Below, piece by piece: positions 61,501 through 64,000 of a stretch of 64,000 nucleotides of DNA. The DNA comes from Owenia fusiformis (lineage: Eukaryota > Annelida > Polychaeta > Sabellida > Oweniidae), in NCBI GenBank assembly GCA_903813345.2, contig CAIIXF020000012.1, positions 13,128,932 through 13,192,931 on the forward strand, given 5' to 3'. The notes beneath the pieces were generated by a model that saw only the letters and a program-made list of their open reading frames with translations, was not told the origin of the DNA and ran no database searches. Position 1 is the first letter of the stretch. Every line of letters starts with the position of its first letter. A program made the translations under genes and the position numbers.

Positions 61501-63693
61501 CAAGCTTTAAAATGATATATGATACATCCTATGGGGACATTGGTGTATGGCTGCCTAGGGGGGTGGGGGCATACTTTCGGGACACCCTTTATATTGATAT
61601 CGGTGGTTTAATATTATAGGATAGACTAACAGCATCATTCGAATTCTCATAATTACCTTCTTCTAATTGAGCCTTGACACACCAACTTTCATTGAACTTC
61701 GGTAGATATGTTCGGTCCGCTGGAACAAGTAAAATAACAAAGTTGGGTAAAACTGGTTTAATCAAATCGGGTATCAGAAAACTTTGAAAACAACATAAGT
61801 TAGGAACAGTACGAAAAGTAGTTTTAAATTAAACCAAGTATACATTTTCGCATTAATGGAATCATACGCCGATGGGTATGATAGTTATACAGTCAATAGG
61901 ATGACTAGCCATGAGTTTTCAAATGAAGATTCACTTAACATTATTATGATATCATAATAGAAGAATAGAGACTCAAAATTAAAACGGGAAAATTATACAC
62001 CAATGGAGATACTGATATCACTGTGTACAATGACGTCCCTTCTTAATCTAAACTTAAACAGGCAATGCGCTTATTTTTGAAGGAAAAAAAAGGACAAAAT
62101 ATTATTTGAGACATGTCACTCACACAGTCAATCAAATATGATAAAAACTTTAATTTGGGTCAATACTGAAGTGAAAAAAAATGACTCGCATAGAAAACAG
62201 CATTTGAAGTTCAGAGTTCAAAAGAAGTGAATTACCACTTTTCACAAAGTGTATGTTTTTAAATAACTCTTGGACTAAAAGATGGCGTATGGTTGAAAAT
62301 CCTATCAAAAATGAATGGACAATTAATGCAAACAACAATGCCATCTTTCTATGGCATTGCTAAAAACTTGACATCTATAAATTGATAGATGAAAAATATT
62401 TTTTCATGATCTAGTGGTCTGTTTGAGCTGTTTCTGGTGTCAAATAAAAGATCAGGTACTTATTAATCCATTGGAAATACTATGAAGATCAAAAGTGAGA
62501 CTTCATTTACGCACTTTGTCCCTTTAATAATAAACCCGCAAAAGTTTCGGCTTCATACATACCTATTACCCAATATTTATTTCGTTCTCGTTTTATTACA
62601 TCTAAGTGTCTCAGCACTAGATTTAGAATCTCGATGCTGGAAATCACCGCCATTGTAGACTGTTGGTCTCTACATTTTTTCTTTGCATCGTCATAACTAT
62701 ACGACTGGTCCTCAATAAATTCATAGCACACGTGTCTATATACTTCCTGTCTGTTTGTTGTCGAACGGCAAAACGAAGTGTCAATATCTAAAAGGAAAAT
62801 AAACAACGGAACTTCAATCATGACAACTCATAACATTTCCTATCTCCATAAAAATGCTGGGCTTCTCAAGAACACACAGATTCTTAACTACCGTAGTTTT
62901 ATAATTGAAAATCATTATAATTTTAATATCCGCTTACTTTTGTAGGTCCATGCATAAAAAAAAACGAACAGGCATTTCATAGTGTTTAACAAGTACACAC
63001 CTAGTTACGCTGACGATAGAAATTCCGGGCCTCGTTTTCGGTAATATATTTTTAATTATGTATCGATTCTACACCACTTATAAGTCAATTTGTAGACAAT
63101 AATTTGGCTCAAAGTTAAGGAAGATAGTCTAGTTTGAGAATAAGCAGGCGGTTCTATGTTTGGTATATTAACGAAGACGCAATTTACATATTTAGTCCCT
63201 CGCTTTTGTTACGTTTACGATCTTCGTGAATATTGCCAATGTGACAATATTCATGGAGATCGTGTGCCAAATAATTATCCACAGCTTGACCCATAAGTGG
63301 TGTAGAATCGAGAAATAAAAATATCTTACCAAAAACGAAGCCAGAAAGTTCTTTCATCTTGTTACGCTAACGTATCGTCAGCGTTACCAGGTGAGTACCA
63401 GTGGTTTAAGGACGTGTAGAACGGTTTAAACTAATTAGCGTGACTGGAGGGAGTGGGGGAAAATCGAAAAAAAAGTTTAAACTTACTACACACTGGTTGC
63501 TTTCCCGTCCATGTATATTCCCATTCCGATGGTTGATCATAGTATGTGGTCTCCTTTTTGATACAACTCCTCTTTTGTTCTCCCCCTAATGAAAAGTCCC
63601 TGTTGCATGAATAAGATATAGTGATGTTCCAGTCATCTGCTTTGGGGACATAAACCTGACCATTAGCAGGTGCTTGAGGCGTTTTACATGATG
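16298..63693 (-). CDS. Partial gene: transmembrane receptor with repeated CCP, C-type lectin-like and SUEL domains (21 exons)
   Basis: Read right to left, 21 exons with AG/GT borders join in a single open frame of about 1,240 residues ending at TGA 16298-16300. Order: [CCP-A, CTLD, CCP-B, two Pro/Thr linkers, SUEL], [CCP-A, CTLD, CCP-B, SUEL], [CCP-A, CTLD, CCP-B], CCP-B, stalk, transmembrane helix, cytoplasmic tail. Nineteen introns are phase 1, as is usual for shuffled extracellular modules; the last is phase 2. The signal peptide and first exons lie beyond the right edge. The architecture implies a cell-surface lectin-type receptor, and the tail motifs suggest endocytosis. Introns of 13.1 kb (42351-55426), about 10 kb (32168-42128) and 6.5 kb (20472-26945) are filled with repeats. 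The domain calls rest on cysteine and tryptophan patterns; the receptor role is inferred. Extra or alternative exons between those listed are possible. Confidence 0.9.
16863..16950 (-). CDS. Receptor exon 20: transmembrane helix
   Basis: 88 nt, entering in phase 1 and leaving in phase 2, acceptor CTATAG before 16950 (plain AG), donor GTAAAA. It encodes PESLGVGVGIGLG followed by IAAALVAGCISFLMYR: about 22 hydrophobic residues, then a basic Arg that with the next exon gives RRYSK as a stop-transfer signal. The helix is unusually glycine-rich (alternating GxG, overlapping GxxxG), which can favour helix packing. Confidence 0.88.
17534..17647 (-). CDS. Receptor exon 19: juxtamembrane stalk
   Basis: 114 nt, phase 1-1, acceptor TTTCAG, donor GTAAGT. 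It encodes about 38 residues with no cysteine: LQTLQNLQNSTNSTTPYGSP, then GPFPNIAANKQSQRDNY. Two adjacent NST sequons and Ser/Thr/Pro content suit a glycosylated stalk. No long ORF marks it; it was found by following phase from both neighbours. Confidence 0.82.
17718..18037. repeat. 320 bp dispersed repeat, copy 1
   Basis: From GCATTAAGAATTGATGC to AGTATAGGTTATTTAA this stretch is almost identical to 26546-26866, in the same orientation. It lies in the intron just before the stalk exon. The minus-strand ORF beginning MFHSSHVAIMHAS, also present in the second copy, is part of the repeat. Confidence 0.8.
18900..20134. repeat. Long intronic duplication, copy A (contains a 0.61 kb insertion)
   Basis: 18900-19216 and 19830-20134 align without a gap to 22300-22926, starting at CAAAAATAAAACAAGGTTTG and ending near CTTTAAGA. 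About 612 bp at 19217-19829 is extra in this copy. Similarity is high, so the duplication is fairly recent. Confidence 0.8.
19217..19829 (+). mobile_element. 0.61 kb insertion with a Crypton-like peptide and a terminal palindrome
   Basis: Defined by comparison with the empty copy B. The left part encodes, within ORF 19278-19505, MVDGHFVNVDESDILTLLQE followed by KYTKNTNRN. That resembles the short N-terminal 'E-D-I-x-x-L-L-x-E-K-x-x-x-N-T-x-R' segment of tyrosine-recombinase/DUF3504-type proteins of marine invertebrates. The right part (19661-19829) is an imperfect hairpin with ACAATTGTAGACCTCT against AGGTCAACAATTGT arms. No TIRs at the outer ends. The assignment is tentative. Confidence 0.4.
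20277..20471 (-). CDS. Receptor exon 18: membrane-proximal CCP/sushi domain, type B
   Basis: 195 nt, phase 1-1, acceptor TTCCAG, donor GTAAAC. Sushi module IKCALLEVPDNGYL, VATFGCKSGY, RTCVETGFWSGRSPNC. It carries an NYT sequon and is the last folded extracellular domain before the stalk. Confidence 0.88.
20572..21040. other. Intronic, no gene seen
   Basis: AT-rich intron sequence. A small imperfect palindrome around GGCTATATATTCCTGTATAG (20883-20902) is the only structure. Confidence 0.4.
21041..21136. repeat. 96 bp hairpin MITE
   Basis: CTATCATAGAATATATGCCT and AGGCATATATTCAATGATAG form arms that continue through GGTCTGTC and TATAGCCC to a short loop (CGCAAG). Confidence 0.7.
21996..22302. 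mobile_element. About 300 bp palindromic MITE
   Basis: Arms of about 130 bp: CTTTCCGAACCTCTTTGGAAC and TACAAAGGAAATTTTGGTTG on the left are mirrored by AAATCAACCAAAAATTCCTT and CAAGGTTCGGAAAGAC on the right. It abuts duplication copy B. Confidence 0.65.
22300..22926. repeat. Long intronic duplication, copy B (uninterrupted)
   Basis: The direct counterpart of 18900-20134 without the insertion; it serves as the empty-site sequence. Confidence 0.8.
23730..24480. mobile_element. 750 bp fold-back element with mirrored ORFs
   Basis: GTGCTATGGAAGTTAACAGG at the left is inverted near 24480, and similarity continues through about 350 bp per arm to the centre near 24105. Because of this, both arms encode nearly the same peptide on opposite strands (DEITFSAL at the end of each). 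A diverged partial copy of the arm is at 25205-25510. Confidence 0.7.
24500..25220. repeat. Degenerate minisatellite with TACTTTCTCCAGTGTGTATG motif
   Basis: CTTTCTCCAGTRTGTATGAACA-type units recur irregularly (24535, 24590, 24650, 24872, 24950) and appear inverted after about 25010 (CATACACACTGGAGAAAGTA), so the array changes strand. Confidence 0.6.
25205..25510. repeat. Diverged copy of the 23730-24480 arm
   Basis: Shares GACTCAAAAACAGTTAAAAG-like, AAAGGTCACCTGACAGAAT and TTTTTCAGAAAGTGTGCC phrases with 23930-24020, and the centre structure of that element. Confidence 0.5.
25923..26018. mobile_element. Palindromic MITE, family copy 2
   Basis: TTTGCTCCGATTTTCAC and GCCGATTGAGTATTTTGTTC on the left with GGAGCAAATGTGACCCAGGC on the right match the element at 15631-15769, shortened in the middle. 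Confidence 0.6.
26270..26530. repeat. Diverged ACGAG/GGACGT-rich repeat
   Basis: The phrase CTGTCTGAGGACGTATTGAG with GAACGAGGTAGA recurs at 50378-50410 (GTCTGAGGACGTATTGGGAA), and a looser relative is near 23170-23290. Internal ACG-bearing units of about 30-40 bp. Nature unknown. Confidence 0.4.
26546..26866. repeat. 320 bp dispersed repeat, copy 2
   Basis: Near-identical direct copy of 17718-18037, placed immediately past exon 17 in the 6.5 kb intron. Either a short interspersed element or part of a local duplication. Confidence 0.8.
26946..27146 (-). CDS. Receptor exon 17: CCP/sushi domain, type B
   Basis: 201 nt, phase 1-1, acceptor TTTTAG, donor GTACAT (weaker than the others). Sushi module TSCNALVTPRNAYRTG, VTFRCFPGY, RQCLDNGEWDGVTPFC. 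The next exon in the chain is another CCP, so no SUEL follows in the third repeat. Confidence 0.86.
27632..27775 (-). CDS. Receptor exon 16: C-terminal half of CTLD 3
   Basis: 144 nt, phase 1-1, acceptor TTTTAG, donor GTAAGT. It encodes VDPKFSDSFDPAWCTHAYF, IGYYDPKKNDGRC and SNKYGYICEY. The final NKYGYIC-x-Y matches CTLD 2 exactly in spacing. There is no EPN/QPD or WND motif. Confidence 0.88.
28205..28515. repeat. Minisatellite, ~32 bp unit AAAACTACCGCATTTTTCA
   Basis: About nine imperfect units, each pairing CTACCGC with a run of T then CAAAAATC. Intronic (exons 15 to 16). Confidence 0.75.
28846..28945. repeat. Minisatellite GGGTTGACTTGACTTGGGGT
   Basis: Two and a half units of about 40 bp (GGGGTTGAGTTTTACTGGGT variants), intronic. 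Confidence 0.7.
29205..29429 (-). CDS. Receptor exon 15: N-terminal half of CTLD 3
   Basis: 225 nt, phase 1-1, acceptor TTACAG, donor GTAAGA. It encodes VDETLCPATAF, RMCYEFHDDQQTTFQNAKEA, then CESRRWKLATVI and ends YKYWVN. Typical C-type lectin first cysteine pair and helix, with the usual break after YW. Confidence 0.88.
29604..29834 (-). CDS. Receptor exon 14: CCP/sushi domain, type A
   Basis: 231 nt, phase 1-1, acceptor TTAAG, donor GTAAGA. Sushi module KCNVPQPPTNGKV, ASIYTCDINFSLYG, SVRKC, closing EYIWEGRAPAC. Type A by its long aromatic tail. It opens the third repeat. The exon has no ATG-initiated ORF of its own, but the spliced frame is open throughout. Confidence 0.88.
29974..30270 (-). 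CDS. Receptor exon 13: SUEL domain 2
   Basis: Phase 1-1, donor GTAGGT. Cysteine pattern SC, LEC, DAC, DC, NC, KC, then ICCAPLVCHNIAYQC and VPG. Where SUEL lectins carry YGR this has YPN (TLYPNSTDAC), and DPC is replaced. N-glycosylation sequons NST and NIT are present. Three in-phase acceptors compete (exon start 30273, 30270 or 30258); I list the middle CAG, which lies nearer the pyrimidine tract. The downstream site at 30258 would drop four residues, NLTD. Confidence 0.85.
30555..30746 (-). CDS. Receptor exon 12: CCP/sushi domain, type B
   Basis: 192 nt, phase 1-1, acceptor TTTCAG, donor GTAAGG. Sushi module NTCPDIKVPNGFVVM, VATLGCNPGW, RVCMKNGMWSGITPYC. The SRAV(D/G)S segment is shared with the type B module at 26946. 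Confidence 0.9.
31073..31225 (-). CDS. Receptor exon 11: C-terminal half of CTLD 2
   Basis: 153 nt, phase 1-1, donor GTAAGT. It encodes VDENYKYRRVNDSLCAYAF, YVPKYRNPYAWIRYF and DCNNKYGYICQY. It lacks the WND calcium motif of sugar-binding C-type lectins. A different-frame ORF over the same bases is a shadow. Confidence 0.88.
31661..31737. repeat. 77 bp near-perfect hairpin
   Basis: CTTCAAATGTTCAATAGCTG and CAGCTATTGAAAATTTGAAG at the ends, GGAGCTAC/GTAGCTCC and TATAACAA/TTGTTATA inside: about 37 of 38 positions pair. Intronic (exons 10 to 11). Confidence 0.75.
31940..32167 (-). CDS. Receptor exon 10: N-terminal half of CTLD 2
   Basis: 228 nt, phase 1-1, acceptor TTCTAG, donor GTAAGT. It encodes IDSSFCKATTN, NTCYQFFEAQTHSYTQAESAC and ends RYWLK. 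The opening IDSSFC-K-A-TTN closely matches IDTSFC-R-S-TTN of CTLD 1, showing internal duplication. Confidence 0.88.
32501..32642. mobile_element. 142 bp palindromic MITE
   Basis: ATTATCCTATATGAGGTTCG and the opposite end CGACTATAGGATAAT pair, as do GGGATTATCCC/GGGATAATCCC and the inner GCCCGAGGGCC block. A second, smaller hairpin of similar style (GGGCAGATATACTATATCTG) is at 32936-32996. Confidence 0.65.
33150..34018. repeat. Tandem array of 162 bp cores (pearl/HINE-like), left part
   Basis: The phrase TAGACAAGACTTTACAGACA recurs at 33171, 33333, 33495, 33657, 33818 and 33979: six units of 161-162 bp. Each also has CCAAAATGGCTGCCTTGACA and a GATCTAGATTTTCATAC segment. The array is cut at 34018 by a composite insertion and resumes at 39813. 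Confidence 0.9.
34019..34307. mobile_element. 289 bp MITE with ~70 bp inverted ends
   Basis: TTAAAATTTAAAGTAATTTT at 34019 is mirrored at 34307, continuing through AGTAAACCATACTTACCTAA and TATTGCCACTA. The middle shares about 130 bp (AACATCCACCATTGAATCTA, CACCCCCGCACAAATGCCCG) with the right end of the adjacent 5.5 kb element, so the two are related. Confidence 0.75.
34308..39812. mobile_element. 5.5 kb TIR-bounded, ORF-less element made of serial short hairpins
   Basis: Inverted ends: GATTTTACTACGCAAACCTT at 34308 and its inverse to 39812, about 55 bp. The interior holds no ORF of recognisable origin. It carries closely spaced perfect stems: 34497-34521 (GAACTT), 34533-34550 (GTTTAA), 35981-35995 (GATGTT), 36100-36119 (ATATTGC), 36346-36360 (CGAGAAT), 38208-38239 (AATCAGAGACC, 11 bp), 38301-38324, 38427-38447 (GGATAAGT), 38651-38673 (GATGAAGA), 38681-38697, 38771-38782, 38835-38870 (TGTGTTTT) and a repeat of the last at 38917-38949. 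The family is unrecognised. Confidence 0.75.
38820..38950. repeat. Duplicated hairpin unit inside the 5.5 kb element
   Basis: GAACACGTATGTGTTTTCAT followed by TGTGGACTTACAACCAAAAA occurs at 38826 and again at 38907 with one or two changes. Looser versions (GTTTTCTTATGGACTGACAA, GTTTTCTTTGTGGACTAACA) lie near 39071 and 39450. Confidence 0.8.
39813..40580. repeat. Pearl/HINE-like element, right part with ACGG/ACAG microsatellite and end hairpin
   Basis: One more 162 bp core (39813-39990), then a diverged segment, then GGAC(GGAC)n and (AGAC)n at 40472-40531, and the hairpin-bearing end GGCCCCACACTATGTGGTGG at 40549-40568. Core array plus ACRG microsatellite plus right flank is the published 'pearl' layout in oysters (from memory). 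The Ser/Val/Arg/Pro ORF across the microsatellite is spurious. Confidence 0.75.
40990..41760 (+). mobile_element. LINE 3' fragment: ORF2 C-terminus, 3' UTR and A-rich tail
   Basis: An open frame from 40990 to the stop at 41404-41406 reads KLRTYRQFKYGIVTEHY, then KILASFRTGSLQLSVE, then KCKLCDSNEVEDELHFLVKC. That is the zinc-knuckle-like CxxC...H...C segment after the reverse transcriptase in many non-LTR elements. An A-rich tail (41737-41757) follows. The 5' part is truncated. Confidence 0.72.
42129..42350 (-). CDS. Receptor exon 9: CCP/sushi domain, type A
   Basis: 222 nt, phase 1-1, acceptor TTCTAG, donor GTAAGT. Sushi module RCPEPSKPNNGTVV, central AEYTCDKDFTLTG, closing YNWNGEIPVC. The insert YNDKEEYYYNW marks it as type A, like the exons at 63487 and 29604. 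It starts the second repeat of the receptor. Confidence 0.9.
42890..47915. mobile_element. 5.0 kb fold-back element 1 with tandem 172 bp units in each arm
   Basis: GCTGTCCCCAGCTCCGATTT at 42891 is inverted at the right end (47915). About 530 bp of outer arm is followed on the left by six tandem ~172 bp units (GGTGACCATATCTCACC at 43411, 43583, 43754, 43927, 44099, 44272). The same units are inverted on the right (45700-47400). A central segment also pairs (GCAAATATTTGAAAG around 44704 and 45500). The right arm is interrupted by a hAT-like insertion. The design recalls FB/Galileo-type elements. Confidence 0.85.
46339..47169. mobile_element. Non-autonomous hAT-like insertion, 8 bp TSD
   Basis: The perfect direct repeat GAGATACA flanks it (46331-46338, 47170-47177). 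The inverted ends are GCGCTTGCATTA and TAATGCAAGCCC. The interrupted sequence is the 172 bp unit of the fold-back arm, whose intact copies read TTTGAGATACATATGCTCC. 831 bp with no transposase. Confidence 0.78.
47916..49710. other. Intronic, no gene seen
   Basis: AT-rich intron 8 sequence with a short (TA)n at 48280-48294. ATTTCTACTCGCATCTAGTC near 48171 reappears inverted near 50960, so these may be ends of an older element that surrounds the one at 49711. Confidence 0.4.
49711..50882. mobile_element. 1.17 kb element whose TIRs are 15-bp minisatellites
   Basis: The left end has five CCAGTTGTCCGAAAC-type units (49715-49790), including variants CCCAATTCCCCGAAA and CCATTACTCCGAAAA. The right end has the same five in inverse order (50802-50876, GTTTCGGACAACTGG). 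The interior lacks a recognisable transposase. Confidence 0.75.
51478..51566. repeat. Nested hairpin of CGAATATCACTTTTGAAACC repeats
   Basis: Two direct copies of CATCGAATATCACTTTT are followed by two inverse copies, giving arms of about 40 bp with almost no loop. Confidence 0.75.
51590..53455 (+). mobile_element. 5'-truncated non-LTR retrotransposon (CR1/Jockey-type) with ATTGA tail
   Basis: The reverse transcriptase domain and C-terminal region are in one orientation, ending in an (ATTGA)n simple-repeat tail (53430-53452), as in CR1/L2/Crack-like elements. It lies in intron 8 of the receptor gene, opposite to the gene's direction. Confidence 0.85.
51594..53172 (+). pseudogene. Broken LINE reverse transcriptase
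   Basis: Motifs are SSSPGPDGILPSLI (finger), NYRPISVLSVFSKLLEK, ITLDFSKAFDTINHDILI, NCGVPQGSVLGPLLFILYIN and FADDTNLL (catalytic FADD), followed by WIKANKLSLNIGKT and the C-terminal region LGPNLWNALPHDIK. Breaks: a one-base loss near 51813 separates the finger segment from the palm; a TAA at 52394-52396 follows FADDTNLLDSD; another shift near 52520 leads to the frame starting at 52609. It cannot encode a working enzyme as read. Confidence 0.88.
53650..53800. mobile_element. Palindromic MITE, ~150 bp
   Basis: CACTTATATCCACTCATGGA at 53680 is mirrored by TCCACTCATGGATATAAGTG at 53748-53768. An inner GATATC/GAAGATATC pair and loop (CTCATTCGCTGCGCTCACTC) complete the hairpin. Confidence 0.65.
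53860..55380. other. Intronic, no gene seen
   Basis: AT-rich sequence before exon 8. No domain-bearing ORF. Confidence 0.4.
55427..55732 (-). CDS. Receptor exon 8: SUEL (rhamnose-binding-lectin-like) domain 1
   Basis: 306 nt, phase 1-1, acceptor TTGCAG, donor GTAAAT. The cysteine pattern fits a SUEL/Gal_Lectin domain: STCELSRKNVPLAIYMKC, then DTVPC, KQC, NETC, KVC, and a final block LCCRDLTCHSVTYHCVPG. The family landmarks YGR (after the second cysteine) and DPC (before the end) are absent. Instead there is a CC-x4-C-H-x3-Y-x-C-V-P ending shared with SUEL 2. Sugar specificity cannot be predicted. Confidence 0.82.
56202..56255 (-). CDS. Receptor exon 7: second Pro/Thr-rich linker
   Basis: 54 nt, phase 1-1, acceptor TTTCAG, donor GTAAGA. 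It encodes GTIRIHSTATPTPGIPT and continues into TPPVLRYTSTC of the SUEL exon. Mucin-like composition. Being short and symmetric (1-1), this exon and the previous one could be skipped without changing frame. Confidence 0.72.
56720..56776 (-). CDS. Receptor exon 6: Pro/Thr-rich linker
   Basis: 57 nt, phase 1-1, acceptor TTGTAG, donor GTAAGC. It encodes EPETTPGSTLVTAATTLQ, rich in Thr, Ala and Pro and without cysteine, so a likely O-glycosylated spacer between CCP and SUEL. No equivalent is seen in the second repeat. Confidence 0.72.
57180..57389 (-). CDS. Receptor exon 5: CCP/sushi domain, type B
   Basis: 210 nt, phase 1-1, donor GTATGT. One sushi module: SCRKLEAPRFGYI, then VLGCIPGY, then RQCLPSGAWSGDSPQC. 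Type B modules are shorter and end W-[SD]-G-x-[ST]-P-x-C. An NATS sequon lies just before the first cysteine. Confidence 0.88.
57784..57938. mobile_element. 155 bp palindromic MITE
   Basis: TTCGCGAATGCAATTTTCGG and its counterpart TTGCATTCGCGAA form the ends. A long perfect inner stem, TATTTTATGACGAACTCATT plus TAAATATGAATAGAA, faces its inverse. Lies between receptor exons 4 and 5. Confidence 0.78.
57991..58086 (-). CDS. Receptor exon 4: C-terminal end of CTLD 1
   Basis: 96 nt, phase 1-1. It encodes WWGTRIALRYFRPLLGETG followed by CEDQRYGVVCQY, the closing cysteines of the lectin fold. An in-frame TAA lies just upstream of the AG acceptor at 58087-58088, so the exon cannot extend further and must splice to 61657. 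The donor GTAAAC leads to the CCP at 57389. Confidence 0.8.
58191..61439. mobile_element. 3.25 kb fold-back element 2 with tandem ~165 bp units
   Basis: CGTACTGGATGAGCGTGGTG at 58191 is inverted at 61439. Outer arms (GTGTAAAAGTGGTTTTGAAA, ACACCAATGATTTCAGAATC-like) are followed by tandem units marked by AGGTAATC...TATCATGTCCTAC (58972, 59141, 59308). Inverted units on the right (GATGATTACCTGTAAATATC near 60224, 60392, 60552, 60709) have a period of 157-169 bp. It occupies nearly all of the intron between exons 3 and 4. Confidence 0.82.
61657..61719 (-). CDS. Receptor exon 3: middle of CTLD 1 (WC segment)
   Basis: Only 63 nt, phase 1-1, acceptor TTCCAG, donor GTAATT. It encodes DRTYLPKFNESWCVKAQLEE. 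The WC aligns with PAWCTHA of CTLD 3 and DSLCAYA of CTLD 2, which lie in single larger exons. CTLD 1 therefore has an extra intron, and that intron houses the 3.25 kb fold-back element. Confidence 0.82.
62563..62787 (-). CDS. Receptor exon 2: N-terminal half of CTLD 1
   Basis: 225 nt, phase 1-1, acceptor TTTTAG, donor GTATGT. It begins IDTSFCRSTTN and holds HVCYEFIEDQSYSYDDAKKKC, the first cysteine loop and first helix of a C-type lectin fold, then ends at KYWVI. The same break after a YW dipeptide occurs in all three CTLDs of this gene, so the intron position is ancestral to the repeats. Confidence 0.88.
63004..63387. mobile_element. 384 bp MITE with ~100 bp TIRs and a central hairpin
   Basis: GTTACGCTGACGATA at 63004 is inverted to 63387. 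CCTCGTTTTCGGTAA and TCGATTCTACACCACTTATA also match their right-arm inverses. The centre holds GATCTTCGTGAATATTG facing CAATATTCATGGAGATC. Confidence 0.75.
63487..63693 (-). CDS. Receptor exon 1 in window: CCP/sushi domain, type A
   Basis: Acceptor TTTCAG before 63693, donor GTAAGT after 63487; phase 1 on both sides (207 nt). It encodes one sushi module starting SCKTPQAPANGQV, with a central ISYSC and an end of WTGKQPVC. Type A modules here have a longer last third with aromatic residues (YYDQPSEWEYTW) before the closing cysteine. The A of the donor codon joins the next exon as Asn (PVC-N-IDTSFC). The sequence to the right, to the window end, is intron. Confidence 0.88.
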
Positions 63694-64000
63694 CTGAAAG
63701 TCAAAGGATGGAAATTAATCTAAGATACTATACTATACTAAAATTAACGATTTTGAATATGTATTGTTTATCCCTACATTCAAGTATTTGTATAATTTAT
63801 TGTTTTCCTCTACATTTAAGCAATTGTCTTGAAATCGTTTGCAATACGAATATGTATATTGCTTTATTTTCTATACTTTTATTTATCAAGTTCATGAATT
63901 TGTCTTTTACTCCCTAGATCTGCTAGTTGTGAATTGGATAAAAAAGATTGCAATACATTGCAGCAGCAAACTAACTTGCTGGATGACATTGTGTTTTTAA

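Overview
The window is eukaryotic and AT-rich. It has spliced genes with GT-AG introns, very long introns, and a dense load of inverted-repeat DNA elements. The modular extracellular exons (phase 1 throughout) and the lectin domains point to an invertebrate metazoan. Two repeats with ~160 bp tandem cores, an ACGG/ACAG-type microsatellite and a terminal hairpin look like the 'pearl'/Helentron-associated elements known from bivalves, so a lophotrochozoan, perhaps a bivalve mollusc, is my best guess. That assignment is an inference.

The main gene is on the minus strand and fills 63693 down to 16298. I trace 21 coding exons that join in one unbroken frame (about 1,240 residues plus stop); the 5' end lies beyond the right edge. 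The protein is a type I membrane receptor built from three repeats of CCP(sushi) - C-type lectin-like domain - CCP - SUEL (rhamnose-binding-lectin-like). The third repeat has a second CCP in place of SUEL. A glycosylatable stalk, one transmembrane helix and a 72-residue tail follow. The tail carries an acidic dileucine (EPPFLL) and an NPF motif, which suggests a clathrin-route endocytic lectin receptor. The three CTLDs lack the classical calcium/sugar motifs and the two SUEL domains lack YGR and DPC, so the ligand is unlikely to be the textbook one.

Left of that gene, 1-16000 holds one recognisable coding exon on the plus strand: the last exon of an SGNH/PC-esterase-like protein at 4349-4917, convergent with the receptor gene. 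It also holds a palindromic TA-flanked element, a decayed mariner, a TATCC-rich satellite, a 1.8 kb element with 75 bp terminal inverted repeats (TIRs), an 0.83 kb fold-back with a 5 bp target duplication, and a pearl-like repeat.

The receptor introns hold most of the other structure: two large fold-back elements (5.0 kb and 3.25 kb) whose arms contain tandem ~165-172 bp units; a hAT-like insertion with an 8 bp duplication inside the first; a broken LINE reverse transcriptase; a LINE 3' end; many short hairpin MITEs; and, inside a pearl-like array, a 5.5 kb TIR-bounded block (34308-39812). That block has no usable ORF but is a chain of short perfect hairpins all along its length. It is the most unusual non-coding object here.

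All coordinates and joins come from reading the sequence. No homology search was run, and additional alternative exons cannot be excluded.
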